DNA from: Clitoria ternatea | Taxonomy: Eukaryota; Streptophyta; Magnoliopsida; Fabales; Fabaceae | Assembly: GCA_037962975.1 (NCBI GenBank) | Contig: CM075672.1 | Span: forward strand, 122,064,001-122,128,000 | DNA: 64,000 nt | Reading direction: 5' to 3' | Shown: positions 21,641 through 31,888 of the stretch, piece after piece | Position numbering within the stretch: position 1 is the first letter of the stretch | How the letters are laid out: each line of letters opens with the position of its first letter | Program-made: the position numbers and the translations under genes | Notes under the pieces: model-generated | What the model saw: the letters and a program-made list of their open reading frames with translations, nothing else | Told to the model about the DNA's origin: nothing | The model's database searches: none

Positions 21641-21880
21641 AGATGTTTCGACATATTCAAGCATACAAACACATAGCAAACATGATATTTGATCAACTAG
21701 AGTAAGGATCCGGTCGTACCTTGTAGTTGTGTGAAGCCTACGTTCTTATCCTTTTCATCCCTTGTTCTTTTAGGTGAAGATTGTGAATCTTGATTCCTTG
21801 GTAATTCGTCAATGAGAAATTACCGATTGAAGTATCCTTACAAAGTTTAAGGTTTTTATGGTACCCTTTTAAAAGTTGGG
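21641..21880 (-). pseudogene. E2 sliver of pol (RNase H region)
   Basis: On the minus strand, DEKDKNVGFTQLQGTTGSLL can be read at about 21765-21705, matching the connection region before RNase H of E1 (DEKGKDVEITKYRGMIGSLL). The end of pol (EYVET-like) may follow near 21645. So pol was lost by deletions that left about 200 bp. Confidence 0.55.
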
Positions 21881-21895
21881 TCCTTTCTTGTTAGT

Positions 21896-23068
21896 TTAGG
21901 ATTTCAAAGTTGTTTTTGGAATCCATACCTTTCTTGTACACTTTTGATGGGATTTCTTTATAAAGCAATTAGATGATATATGACCAAATATTCCACAATA
22001 GAAACATGTTGCATCCAAAGAATAATTCATAGTAGAATTATAATGGTTCCTATTATGTTCTATATGATTCTTTTTAAAACAATTAGGCAATGAGTTCCTT
22101 TTTCTTTCATGGTTTGTACATCTTAGAATGGGTTTAGATTTTTCTTTGTAAAGTGCAAGAGGATTCTTATAATGACCTATTTTCCTTCTATCAAATATAT
22201 GCTTTTGATTTTCAAGAGATGCACTTAAATTCTTTTGACTACTTGTAAGCTTCTTAAGTGCTTCTTTTAGTTCTTTATTCTTATTTTCAAGAAGCATACA
22301 TTTATCAATAAGCATACAATCATTATTACCATTACAAGTCATAGAAGATATTTTTGAGGCTACTAATTCATCATTTTGAATTCTAAGATTTTCCTTTTCA
22401 ATGTGCACATTTTGCAATTCATTTTCAAGCTTCAAAATGGTTTGTTTTGAACATGCATATTTCTTTGATAACAAGACAAATTTTTCATGCAATTCTTCAA
22501 GTGCTTCTAATAATTCATCTTTATCAATTTTATCATCATTATCATCACTAAAAGCATTTAAAGAGCATACCTCATCATCTTGGGAGTGCTTTGTCATTAG
22601 GCATACAATTTCTTCTTCCGTTTCGTTGGTCTCTTTCTCTAGACTTCTTTCAAATTCTTCATCTTGACTAGAAAGAGTACTAATTCTTGCATCTTGATCA
22701 TCATTAGTATTTCCATAAATTGTTTCAAGAGTTTCCCATATTTCTTTAGCATTGTTACAAGTAATAACTCTAGAAACATCATTAGGTTCTAATGCTAATG
22801 TGATAAGAATTTTAGCTTTTAGATTAAATTGTACCTTTCTTTCTTCTTCCTTAGTCCATAGGTTTATAGGCTTCATGCATTCTATATTATCAACAATGTA
22901 TTTAGGAATGAAAGGACCAAATTGAATAGCATTCCATACCTTGATACCATAGGCTTGGATAAAGATTTTCATCCTTTCTTTCCAAATAACATAGTCTTTA
23001 CCATTGAAGATTGGTGGTCTATTTATTGTACCATTTTTCGGAAATGCATCATAGGATGTAGAGGCCAT
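21896..23068 (-). CDS. gag: E2 gag, internally shortened but open
   Basis: A 390-codon ORF with no stops, from ATG at 23068 in the usual place just inside the primer site. Residues 1-130 are the UBN2 gag region (NRPPIFNGKDYVIWKERMK, KAKILITLALEPNDV, NNAKEIWETLETIYGN). At about residue 134 (RISTLSSQ) the reading passes straight into the acidic linker (ETEEEIVCLMTKHSQDDE), skipping about 180 residues that E1 and E3 have, including the first zinc knuckle. A heptad-rich segment follows (about 170-295). One CCHC knuckle, CFYCGIFGHISSNC, lies near residue 360. An intact ORF beside a missing pol suggests it was maintained until recently or simply is young. Whether it assembles particles is unknown. 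Confidence 0.8.
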   Translation of the reverse strand: MASTSYDAFPKNGTINRPPIFNGKDYVIWKERMKIFIQAYGIKVWNAIQFGPFIPKYIVDNIECMKPINLWTKEEERKVQFNLKAKILITLALEPNDVSRVITCNNAKEIWETLETIYGNTNDDQDARISTLSSQDEEFERSLEKETNETEEEIVCLMTKHSQDDEVCSLNAFSDDNDDKIDKDELLEALEELHEKFVLLSKKYACSKQTILKLENELQNVHIEKENLRIQNDELVASKISSMTCNGNNDCMLIDKCMLLENKNKELKEALKKLTSSQKNLSASLENQKHIFDRRKIGHYKNPLALYKEKSKPILRCTNHERKRNSLPNCFKKNHIEHNRNHYNSTMNYSLDATCFYCGIFGHISSNCFIKKSHQKCTRKVWIPKTTLKS

Positions 23069-23111
23069 CTTGATCTCTTGAAGCCGTTAAGCTTGATCTA
23101 CCAAGAGTCAA

Positions 23112-23123
23112 GCTCTGATACCA
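23112..23123 (-). promoter_or_regulatory. Primer binding site of E2 (tRNA-iMet)
   Basis: Minus-strand TGGTATCAGAGC, two bases inside the LTR end at 23126. Confidence 0.92.
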
Positions 23124-23125
23124 CT

Positions 23126-24512
23126 TGTTAGCCAAGGCCTAGATACTCAAGAGGGGGAGTGAATTGAGTATTTCAAATTTTCACGCGGAATACCTTTCAA
23201 AAACGGTTAATAGTACACAAATGATGCAAGATAAAAGATATGATAATTATGAAACACATTTCATACTAAAATATCTTGAGTTGAATAGACCATGTTCAAG
23301 AATTGATTTTGATAAGTAAAGCAAGTTATTAGTTTAAGCAATTTTTGAAACACTTAGCATGCAATAATTAATTTTAATATAAGTATAACTTTGATCAACT
23401 TCTAACAAATTAATTAAGCATGATAGTTTTACCAATTTGTTAACACCAATATTTTTATTCCTCAATAATTAAATCCAACAATGTTTAAGTCAATTGATTC
23501 AATGATTCAATTTTACCAAACCAATTTGATATAAGTATTTAGACATACAAATTAAGTTCACAATAATAAAGAGTTTAAGGGAAGAGAGAATTTGCAAACC
23601 GATATAACGAGTTCCACCACCCCGGTGTACGTCTCGCCTTCAAGCAACCCACTTGAAGGATTTCCACTATTGAGAATTTGAGATTACAAGCTTTGAGCAA
23701 TTGTCTCCTAGTGTCCCACACTCAAGAACCCAATCCTCACAAGCAAAGGGCAACCCACCCAATCTCACAATCTCTCAATACCTAAAGGTTGAACCCCAAC
23801 CTTTGTGACCACTCAACCTAGAGTGAATACCTTGGTGTTTATGGTGTTTGGTTTACAATCTAATAACTCTCTCACTAGAGTAGATATACAACTTGAAGCT
23901 CTCACCAAATAATAACTCTTAAAGAGAGGATATACAAATTTAGCTCACACAAAATATTTTCTCTCTAACTCTTAAATAACTCACTAAGAGAATATGCCAA
24001 CATGTAATAAGAGAGAATGAGTAGAAGAGCAAGAGAATGGAGGAGGAAGAAACCAATGGAATTGCTTCAATGGTTTGGGACGTCTTGCAAGTGCAATTCC
24101 TTCTCCTATTTATAGGACTTCAAGAGCATGGCATGTTCAAATTTGAATTCCTCCATCACATGGCTTTGCATTATTTAATTCCTTGGAATCTTGAAAAGTT
24201 AGGCATGCTTGTCTCAATTCAAATTTTATTGCATTTCTAATGAGACATATGCATGTGGAGTGGGACAAAGTGTGAAGCCTTGCCTTGAACTTTCCAACCA
24301 TGTTGCACAATGTCTCCCTTTGAATTTTGAATATTTCTCTTCAAATTTTAAATGATTCCAGCGTGCCTTTTGGTCTCTGACAGTGTGAGAATCGATTCTA
24401 ATATCTCATGAATCGATTCAAGCAATTGAAATAGAGTCACTGGGCAATTCACAACGTGTGAATCGATTCAAGTGAAGAGTGAATCAATTCATGCTTCATA
24501 AAATGCAATCCT
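23126..24512 (-). repeat. E2 right LTR, truncated
   Basis: Matches 16916 to about 18302 nearly base for base and then stops inside the palindrome array, at CAATCCT. The outer 445 bp are missing. Array remnant at 24384-24488. Confidence 0.9.
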
Positions 24513-24637
24513 AAACCCTTTTATGGTTTAGGGTTTAGGGTTTAGGGTTTAGGGTCAAGTGAAGAGTCAATCAATTCATGCTTCATAAAATTCACAACCC
24601 TTCAATTCATGCTTCATGCTTCATAAAATTCAATTGA
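24513..24637. other. Rearrangement scar: telomere repeats plus copied LTR patches
   Basis: Joins the broken E2 LTR to a broken gypsy. Order: CCTAAACCC (24510-24518), six bases, the telomere-type repeat, then TCAAGTGAAGAGT and following bases that copy E2 LTR 24468-24505, then a shorter and partly doubled copy (ATGCTTCATGCTTCATAAAA at about 24608-24627). Such patchwork is typical of templated filler at repaired double-strand breaks. Confidence 0.75.
24525..24554 (+). repeat. Interstitial telomeric repeat (TTTAGGG)4
   Basis: GG followed by four perfect TTTAGGG units, the plant telomere repeat. An inverted half unit CCTAAACCC lies just to the left, so the motif is head to head around TTTTAT. 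Confidence 0.9.
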
Positions 24638-25568
24638 CAGGTAATGTATCATATGTAAGGTTATGCTTAACTTGAATAATGTAAGGTTCAATAACATGGG
24701 AAAGATCAGGAATATATTTACGTAGTTGAGATATGTGAAAAACATCATGGACGTTTGACAGAAAAGGTGGCATAACAATTTGGTATGCTAGAGAACCAAC
24801 TCTTTTTAGGATCTAGTAAGGGCTAATAAACTTAGGTGTAAGTTTACATGATTTCATTGTCCAATCGACCCCAGTTGTGGGTTTGACCTTCAAAAAGACA
24901 TGATCAACTTCCTGAAATTCAAGAGGTTTTCTTTTTTTATAATAATAACTTTTCTGTCTACTTTGTGTTATCCTCATCTTTTCCTGAACTAGCTTGATCT
25001 TTTCTGTAGTTTGTTGTACCAAATCAAGACCTATCATTAAGTTTTCTCCTGTCTTGAACCAGCACAATGGAGTTCTACATTTTCTCCTATACAATGCTTC
25101 AAATGGTGTCATGTTGATGCTTGCATGGAAACTATTGTTGTAAGTGAATTCAATCAATGGCAAGATTTGATCTCAATTTCCTTTGTGTTCCAACACACAA
25201 GCTCATAACAAATCCTCAAGAGTTTGAATTGTCCTTTTGGATTGACCATCTGTTTAAGGGTGGTATGTTGAACTTAAACGAAGTTTAGTTCCCAAAGCAT
25301 GGTGTAAACTTTCCCCAAAACGCGATGTAAAGCGTGGATAACAATCATAAATAATGTTTGAAGGAATCCCATGCAACCTTACAATTTCTTTGATGTAAAG
25401 CTGAGTCAACTTTTCCAAAGAGTATCGAATATAAATGGGAATAAAATGAGTAGATTTTGTCAATCTATCCACTACTACCCATATAGAATCATATCCTGCA
25501 GAAGTTCTTGGTAGCGCAGTCAAAAAATCCATAGAACTACTATCCCATTTCCACTCTGGAACCTCCAA
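24638..25568 (-). pseudogene. Gypsy A integrase
   Basis: Integrase core from 25568: WDSSSMDFLTALPRT, first Asp in VVDRLTKS, second in the region IIYDCYPRFTS (family usually SDRDPRF, so three changes around the catalytic Asp). A TAA at 25254 comes at YHP, just before TDGQ. The frame continues with IEFTYNNSFHASI and YRRKCRTP to a stop at 24813. The last part down to 24638 still reads as the usual C-terminal segment (FHISQLRKYIP near 24740-24700), the region before a chromodomain. The chromodomain itself is lost at the scar. Confidence 0.8.
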
Positions 25569-26428
25569 TGATTATAGTGTTCCATAAGGCTTTCGATGCT
25601 CCACTTTTGCTTTCTGACAAATCAAACATGAGGCCACAAATTTTGCTACTTCTTTTTTCATTCCACGCTACCAGAATAATTTCTTCAAATCCTGATACAT
25701 TTTAATAGTTCCTGGATGAATACTCATGTTACTTTTATGAGCCTCCTCCAAAATAGCCTTTTTAATTCTCCTTAATCTAGAATGCAAACTCAGTCTTTGT
25801 ATCTTAACATCCCATCAACTCCAATTTTAAATTCCATTCTTTTCCCTGCTTTAAAAGCTCTTTCTTCTCTTGTAGAAAATATCTTTTTGTTAAGTCTCTA
25901 AAATTTGTAACAAAAAGTAATTTTTTACCCTTAACATTCCAAGCCTATAGCTATTATGATTCACTTTCATGGCTAGATTCATATCCCTAAACTGCTTTAT
26001 CATTTCCAACTCCTTGATTATTATTGAAGACACATGCAAAGATTTACGACTTAATGCATTCGCCACTACATTTGCCTTCCCAGGATGATACTGTAGTTCA
26101 AAATCATAATCCTTCAAAAATTCCATCCATCTTCTTTGCCTCATATTTAACTCTTTTTGATCAAACAAGTATTTTAAACTTTTATAATCACTGAAAACTT
26201 CAAATTTGGCTCCATAAAGATGATGCCTCCAATCTTTAATGCAAAAACCACAGTAGCCAATTCCAAATCATGAGTGGGATAATTAACTTCATGTTGTCTC
26301 AGTTGCCTTGATGCATAAGCCACAACCTTTCTATCTTGCATCAACACACACCCTAACCCCTGTTTTGATGCATCACAAAATACCTCATATTCTTGGTACG
26401 GGTTAGGTAATACTAACACAGATGCCAT
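25569..26428 (-). pseudogene. Gypsy A RNase H and integrase zinc finger
   Basis: RNase H from 26428: FCDASKQGLGCVLMQ, VAYASRQLRQHEVNYPTHDLEL. A frameshift near 26210 (LKIGG for a family LKIWRHYLYG-type segment) is followed by the shifted-frame continuation MRQRRWMEFLKDYDFELQYH and the linker VANALSRK. 25569-25889 keeps a degraded integrase HHCC region, with HPGTIKMYQDLKKLFWW and CLICQKAKVEH readable in pieces. Confidence 0.75.
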
Positions 26429-26449
26429 CGTGAGATGATTTTTAAGTTC

Positions 26450-27194
26450 TTAAAAACTATTCTCACATTCCGTCGTCCAAACAAATGGTTGACTTTTTCT
26501 TGTGAGCTTAGTTAATGGATTTACTAGTCTTGAGAATCCTTCAATGAACCTTCTATAGTAACCAGCTAATCCCAAAAAACTCCTAAATTTTGACACAGTC
26601 GTTGGTCTTTTCCATTTTAACACACCTTCCACCTTAGAAGGATCTACAACGATTCCTCCTTGACTAATGACATGACCAAAAAAATTGACTTTTTCTAGCC
26701 AAAATTCACATTTAGACAATTTTGCATACAACTGTCTTTCTCGTAAAACTTCTAACATTATCTTCAGATGCTCAACGTGTTCTCGACTTTTTGAGTATAT
26801 CAAAATACCATCGATGAAAATAACCATGAATTTATCCAAATATGGGTGAAAAATCCTATTCATGTAATCCATTAATACAGCTGAAGCATTAGTTACACCA
26901 AAAGGCATTACCAAATACTCATAGTGACCATAGCGAGTCCTAAAAGCAATTTTGGGTACATCTTCCTTCTTCACCTATATTTGATGATATCTAGACTTTA
27001 AATCAATTTTAGAGAATACCATAGCACCATGAAGTTAACCCATCAAATCATCTATTCTTGACAAAGGATATCTATTCTTAATTGTCACTTTATTAAGTTG
27101 ATGATAGTCTACACAAAGCCTTATACTGCCATCTTTCTTTTTCACCAACAAAATTGGTGCACCCCAAGGAGTTACACTTGGCCTTACAAATTGT
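26450..27194 (-). pseudogene. Gypsy A reverse transcriptase, 5' end lost
   Basis: Starts abruptly at 27194 inside the RT (SVTPWGAPILLVKKKDGS). It reads through VDYHQLNKVTIKNRYPLSRID with breaks, then is open from 26974: FRTRYGHYEYLVMPFGVTNA, the catalytic box FIDG at about 26807-26815 (family F/YIDD, so the second catalytic Asp is Gly), SKCEFW, FLGLAGYYRRFI. Dead as a polymerase on two counts, truncation and box change. Confidence 0.85.
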
Positions 27195-27878
27195 GTCACC
27201 CCCAAGGTTTTTCATACTCGAATCCCGATGTAATCAAGATAATTAATTAATAAAAATGCGAATAAATTTTTCACGTTTAACGTCACTATATTCATCAAAT
27301 GGGTAGGAATTCTATTATCCCAAATATCAATACATCATCCATTTATATTGTCATATATAATACATCCACCAATAACAATGATTACTAATACTATCATATA
27401 CATTTATTCATAATACAATAATTCACAATCGTTGCTTACCAAGGTATTCCATTACTACTATTTACCTTCCCAAAAGCTCTAATTTAAAATCACCATCTCA
27501 TCCCATGATATTCCTGCATCAATGCTAAAAATGGACAACATGGAAGAGTGAGTTATACATTTCAAATGACGAATATGAATATAATTGAGATTATATGCAT
27601 ATGCATATTAACATCATGTATGCTTTGCTAAAATCATCCATAATCATCATAATTCATTCATTCCAACAATATACATATATCATATTTATCAATTAATTTA
27701 TAGCAAAGCAACTACATATACACATCATTTCTCAATGCCACAATGGGCCAATATCATTGTCAACAACCATAGACAAACAAGCTCTTCATCACATTGGGCC
27801 ATCACATACAACATCATCACATTTAATATCTTTTCGTTGTATTCATATTTTACATATTGTCTTTTAGGTATTCATTTA
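27195..27878 (-). repeat. LTR fragment of the B family inside gypsy A
   Basis: Reverse complement of the end part of the B LTR. Shared blocks include the end (minus strand CATCGGGATTCGAGT then GGGGTGACA), the block around ATCATGGGATGAG / ATATTCCTGCATCAATGCTA, and GCAAAGCATACATGATGTT. It ends at about 27878 in GTCTTTTAGGTA-like sequence. It is shorter than the matching B interval, so it has internal deletions. Its inner end breaks directly into A gag, so the other boundary is a deletion and not a clean insertion edge. Confidence 0.75.
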
Positions 27879-28080
27879 CCTTATCAGCCTCTAAACATTG
27901 AAGTGCACGAAAAATCTTCTCCATCTCGTGAATCCATAGCTGAGCTCCATTAGGATCATAACCTCCTTTGAAATGAGGTGGATTGCGTTTTTCAAAAAGA
28001 CCTAACCTCCTTAAAGCATCATTGCCCTGAGCATTTTGGTTCACTTGATTTTCAGCAATTGCAGTGATCAAACGCTCCAC
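27879..28080 (-). pseudogene. Gypsy A gag, N-terminal piece
   Basis: Reads MERLITAIAENQ and then NPPHFKGGYDPNGAQLWIHE and MEKIFRALQCLEADKV, the start of the retrotransposon gag domain (usually R-NPP-F-G-DP-A--W). Cut at about 27878. Confidence 0.8.
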
Positions 28081-28247
28081 TGTGGTTATAAGTCCAATTT
28101 CTTATTCTGCCATGAGTTCCTACTCATAATCAAATCTATTATATTCTGAACTAGAATTACCAAACATTACCACATAACCTCTATACCTAAACACTCAAGA
28201 TATAAACTAAATAAGTCAAACCTCTCCCCAAGCCTATGGGACGAATT

Positions 28248-28259
28248 GCTTTGATACCA
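28248..28259 (-). promoter_or_regulatory. Primer binding site of gypsy A
   Basis: Minus-strand TGGTATCAAAGC, an iMet-tRNA site with one change from TGGTATCAGAGC. It follows the LTR end (GGGATGTTATAAAG). Confidence 0.75.
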
Positions 28260-28262
28260 CTT

Positions 28263-28571
28263 TATAACATCCCTAAATAACTACTAAAATTTAAATAATA
28301 CAAAAATTCACTTAAATATTTAAACAATTTCATAGACATAATTACATATATCTAAAATACTTTGCTGAATAAACATTTATATAGATATATACAAACTGTA
28401 CATGAGTTTGATTTTTTATTACATTAATACAAAAGACAAGTTTAGATTAGTAGCAATCCTAGCAATTAGATGCTAACTGATGCCAAAATAGACTCCAGAA
28501 CATATGAGTAGCTAAATAGTATAAAAAGAAGAACTACTCAACCACCAAGCATAACTTGAGTCACTATAAAA
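28263..28571 (-). repeat. Gypsy A LTR, inner part
   Basis: Non-coding, ending at the primer site. Interrupted by E3, whose target duplication TAAAA is at 28567-28571. The outer part resumes at 32905. Confidence 0.6.
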
Positions 28572-28867
28572 TGTTAGCCCAGGTGGCCTCCTATAACTCG
28601 AGTGGGGGGGTGTGAATTGAGTAGTTAGGAACTTTTTCACTAATAAATTTCTCCTCTAAAAACTCAATATGCAATGATGTGTGATTTGAATAATAATGCT
28701 TAAAACATAAAGAGTTTAAAGGTTAGAGAAGTGCAAACAGAGATTTATACTGGTTCGGCCAACCACTGCCTACGTTCAGTCTTCTCAAGACACCCTTGAG
28801 GAAATTCACTATAATCAAATCCCTTGATTACACCACAATGGGGACTCACACCCCGATCATAAATGCA

Positions 28868-28966
28868 TTGGATGCTACACCACACCCAAGCACATCACCC
28901 TTGGATACTACACCATACCCAAGAACATCACCCTTGGATGCTACACCACATCCAAGAAGAACACCC
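28868..28966. repeat. Three 33-bp tandem units in E3 left LTR
   Basis: Units begin TTGGATGCTACACCACA or a close variant and end CATCACCC or AACACCC. Repeated in the right LTR at 32184-32282. It lies downstream of the TATA-like box in element sense, in the presumed leader. Confidence 0.85.
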
Positions 28967-29324
28967 TCAGAGATACATCACTCTGAGTATCAATCTCACT
29001 TTAGAGATAAAGAACTTTATAGAAAAACTCTCTTCAAGAGTATGATGAACAAATTGAGGAACAAGAAGAGTAATAACTCTATTAAGAGAATATGGCCATT
29101 ATTGCTCTTAAGAAAAGATTGGAAGTATTTTTGTGTTGGTGTTATTGGTGTGTTTTTGCAAATGAAATACCCTCCTATTTATAGGAGAAGAAATGCCTTC
29201 AAGAGGTGTGAAATTATTGATTAAAATAATTGGAAAGGTACCTCTTGGATAAAATAATATTTTGTGAAAAGTTATAATGTTTCAACATGATTTTTTGCTT
29301 TCTGATCACGTTGTAATCGATTAC

Positions 29325-29462
29325 ATAAAATAGGTAATCAATTACAGCCTTTTAAAATCAGTTTTAAAACATAACGTTCATATTGTAATCGATTACTTAA
29401 ACATGGTAATCGATTACATTACTGAGGTAATTGATTACACTAATGAGGTAATCAATTACATT
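29325..29462. repeat. Array of GTAATCGATTAC palindromes in E3 left LTR
   Basis: Six sites: GTAATCGATTAC (perfect 12-bp palindrome) three times and GTAATCAATTAC or GTAATTGATTAC variants three times. The right LTR has the same array with a 28-bp deletion near 32655 (32627-32752). It lies 140-275 bp upstream of the TATA-like box. Confidence 0.9.
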
Positions 29463-29615
29463 CCATCAGAATGTATTCTTATTTTAAAACCTTTTTATAT
29501 TAATGGCCGTACTTTCTTTTTATAGAGTCTTACTTTAATTATGCCTTGGTCTTGGATCTTCATTCTTGATCTCTGGCATTGGCCTTGTCATTATCAAAAT
29601 CCTTCATGGTCTTCA

Positions 29616-29632
29616 TTCTCCCCCTTTTTGAT
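29616..29632 (-). promoter_or_regulatory. Polypurine tract of E3
   Basis: Minus-strand AAAAAGGGGGAGAA abuts the LTR. A second copy with the same neighbours (CTTCATTCTCCCCC on the plus strand) lies at about 29760-29780, and a third tract at about 29834. Confidence 0.7.
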
Positions 29633-30095
29633 GATGACAATATTTCATTGATTTCATGACTCTTTTTGTGCTTGACATGGTATACTAAATCTTCAAGTCT
29701 TGCGTCCATGTTGTTAATCATGTCTTGCATATATGTTGTTGATATCAAAACCTTAGTTCTTCATTCTCCCCCTTTTTGATATTGACAACAATTCCTGAGA
29801 AGAAAAATAAACAGCATGCAAGATACAAGATTTTCTCCCCCTTAATTTTGGTTTAGTTAACAAGGTTTGATTGATTTTTCTCTTATTTTGCTTCTCATAT
29901 ATAACCAGGTTTGATTGATTTTTCTCTTATTTTTCTTCTCATATATTACTCCCCCTTTGTCAATGGCAAAAAGAATATAAGAGCATAAAGTTTTAGCAGA
30001 GAGTGATGCACCTTGTTGTTTGATGTCACTTGTTATTTTGATATTGCTCTTTGTTACTTGTTGATTGATAGATGCTTCAAGAAATGTGTTGACTT
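29633..30095 (-). other. E3 3' non-coding interior
   Basis: Holds extra purine tracts and a near-perfect direct repeat of GGTTTGATTGATTTTTCT (about 29865 and 29908). No coding. Confidence 0.55.
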
Positions 30096-31835
30096 TTATT
30101 GTGGGTAAGAGTTAATCCTTAAGTGCCTCCCATCAATGATAATTCCTGCACTATTATAAATATTTGATCTTGGTACCCAAATTTTCTTAGGTCCTTGTGG
30201 GTTAGACGTGGATACTATATTCTTAGGAACCCAAATCATTTTTGTCTCAGTATAGCCTTTGTTCCTTATATGACATGTTGATGCACTGCGACCTTTTCTC
30301 ACATAATGAGAGAATTTAACAAATGGGCTAGTTGAGGTGTTTTGTGAAATAAAGAGATTTTTCTGCAACTTTTGCTTTTTGGAAGGATCAGATCCTAGTT
30401 CTGCTTTTAAATGACATCTTTGTTTTCCAAGAAGAATATCTAGGTTATCTCTTCCTATAGTAAATTTAACTAATGCATTTTTCAAATCATCAATCTCTTG
30501 AATATGCTTTTGACATGTTGAACATGTATGTTTAATGATAGTTTCATTTTTAAGCTTAGTTTCTAAGTCTTCCTTTTCTTCTTTAACTTGTCCTAGTTCA
30601 TGATTGACCTTTGATAGACTTTCTTCTAAGATTAGGTTAGAATTTTTCATATTTAAGAATTTCTTAGCTAGTTTTTGATATTCATTATGAAGATCTTCAA
30701 AAGCTTCTTACAATTCATCAAATGTAGGATTTGAGTCATTTACCTCTTCGGTGTTAGTCATTAGGCACAGATTTGCGTCTTCATGGTCTGATTCCTTGGA
30801 CGAGCTTAAACCATTTTCATCCCAGGTAATATAAGCTATTCTTTTATTTTTGGGATGCTTTTTATCTTGCTTATCAGACTTCTTATTTAGTTTCGGACAC
30901 TCCATTTTCATATGTCCATATTTTCCGCATTCAAAGCATTTTGGACCTTGGTTAGATTCATCATTTTTGAAGGAATTCTTGAAGTTCGGCTTCCTTTGCC
31001 CTTCCTCTTTCTTTAGAAACCTGTTAAATTGTTTAACAAATAATTTAAGGTCATTATAATCATTTATACCTTCTTCATCATCTTCTTCATCATCTTCTTC
31101 ATTACTTTCTTTAATGGTTGATGATGATGCTTTTAGAGCAATACTTTTCTTCTTTTTGTTGCTTTCCTTATGTTGATTCAATCTTTCAAGCTCGAGTTCA
31201 TGCTCTTGTAATTTTCCAAAGAGTGTTGTAAGGGACATGCTTGACAAATCTTTTGATTCTGATATAGCAGTTACTTTTGGTTGCCATTCCCTGTTCAAGC
31301 ATCTTAATACTTTATCAATCAAATCTTCATTTGAAAAGGTTTTTCCTAAGCATGCAAGATGATTGATTATATGAGTGAATCTCTTTTGCATGTCTTGTAT
31401 GCTTTCATTATTGTTCATTCTAAATAATTCATATTCCCTAGTTAGGGTATTTATTCTTGATCTCTTAACTTCGCTTGTTCCTTCGTGAGTTACTTCTAAG
31501 GTATCCCACATCTCTTTTGCTGTCTTACAATTAGATATTCTAAAGTATTCGTCCATTCCTAAGGCTGAGGTTATTATATTTTTGGCCTTCAGGTTATATT
31601 GGACTTTTGTTTTATCCGTACCAGTCCATTCACTTCTTCGTTTAATCATGGTCACTTCTCCAACTACTTTGGTTGGTATGAATGGACAATTTTCAATGGA
31701 GTCCCATATGTCTATATCAATAGCTTCTATGAATATTTGCATACGGGTTTTCCAATATTGATGTCCTACTCCGTTAAATACAGAAGGTCTATGTATGGAG
31801 TTTCTCTCAGGAAAGATAGGATTGAAAAAGGCCAT
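30096..31835 (-). pseudogene. gag: E3 gag, near intact with one stop
   Basis: Single frame of about 579 codons from ATG at 31835, broken by one TAA at 30708. Domains: UBN2 gag region (residues about 15-200; YNLKAKNIITSALGM, MQKRFTHIINHLACLGK), an acidic Ser/Glu linker, an intact first zinc knuckle CFECGKYGHMKMEC (near residue 300), a heptad-rich region (from 30650), and a second knuckle that has lost its first Cys pair and His (FSHYVRKGRSASTC). It ends with the basic WVPK repeats seen in E1 and E2. As one stop lies late, a shortened Gag with capsid region and first knuckle could still be made; that is inference. Confidence 0.88.
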
Positions 31836-31874
31836 GGATCTTCTTGAGGTTGTTAAACCTTTTCCAAGATACGA

Positions 31875-31886
31875 GCTTTGATACCA
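31875..31886 (-). promoter_or_regulatory. Primer binding site of E3
   Basis: Minus-strand TGGTATCAAAGC, two bases inside the LTR end at 31889. Confidence 0.88.
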
Positions 31887-31888
31887 CT

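Larger units (their letters stand above)
16916..24512 (-). mobile_element. E2: gag-only Sirevirus-like copia element, 5' LTR truncated
   Basis: Left LTR complete (16916-18747), right LTR cut at 24512. Between them are a purine tract, 3 kb of AT-rich repeats, a sliver of pol, one intact gag ORF and a tRNA-iMet primer site. RT, integrase and most of protease are absent, so movement would need proteins in trans, as in terminal-repeat elements with a gag domain. The two LTRs look almost identical over their shared length, which suggests a fairly recent insertion. The target duplication cannot be checked because the right end is lost; TGTTA precedes the left end. Confidence 0.85.
24638..28571 (-). 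mobile_element. Gypsy A: broken Tekay-like chromovirus (interior plus part of LTR)
   Basis: Minus-strand Ty3/gypsy in the order LTR part (28263-28571), primer site (28248-28259), gag start (27879-28080), a foreign LTR piece (27195-27878), RT, RNase H, integrase, and a cut at 24637. The LTR continues at 32905 beyond inserted element E3. The rest of gag, protease and the RT N-terminus were lost where the foreign LTR piece now lies. The 3' LTR is missing. Confidence 0.75.
28572..29615 (-). repeat. E3 left LTR (3' LTR in element sense)
   Basis: TGTTAGCC start, TCTTCA end. Contains three 33-bp tandem units (28868-28966), a TATA-like box CTATAAATAG (29173-29187) and a palindrome array (29325-29462). 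An open frame of 142 codons across the units occurs in both LTRs but has no family features. Confidence 0.92.

Noticed and set aside
28796..29224. 142-codon open frame present in both E3 LTRs
   Set aside because: Antisense to the element and spans the 33-bp repeats; duplication explains its presence twice.
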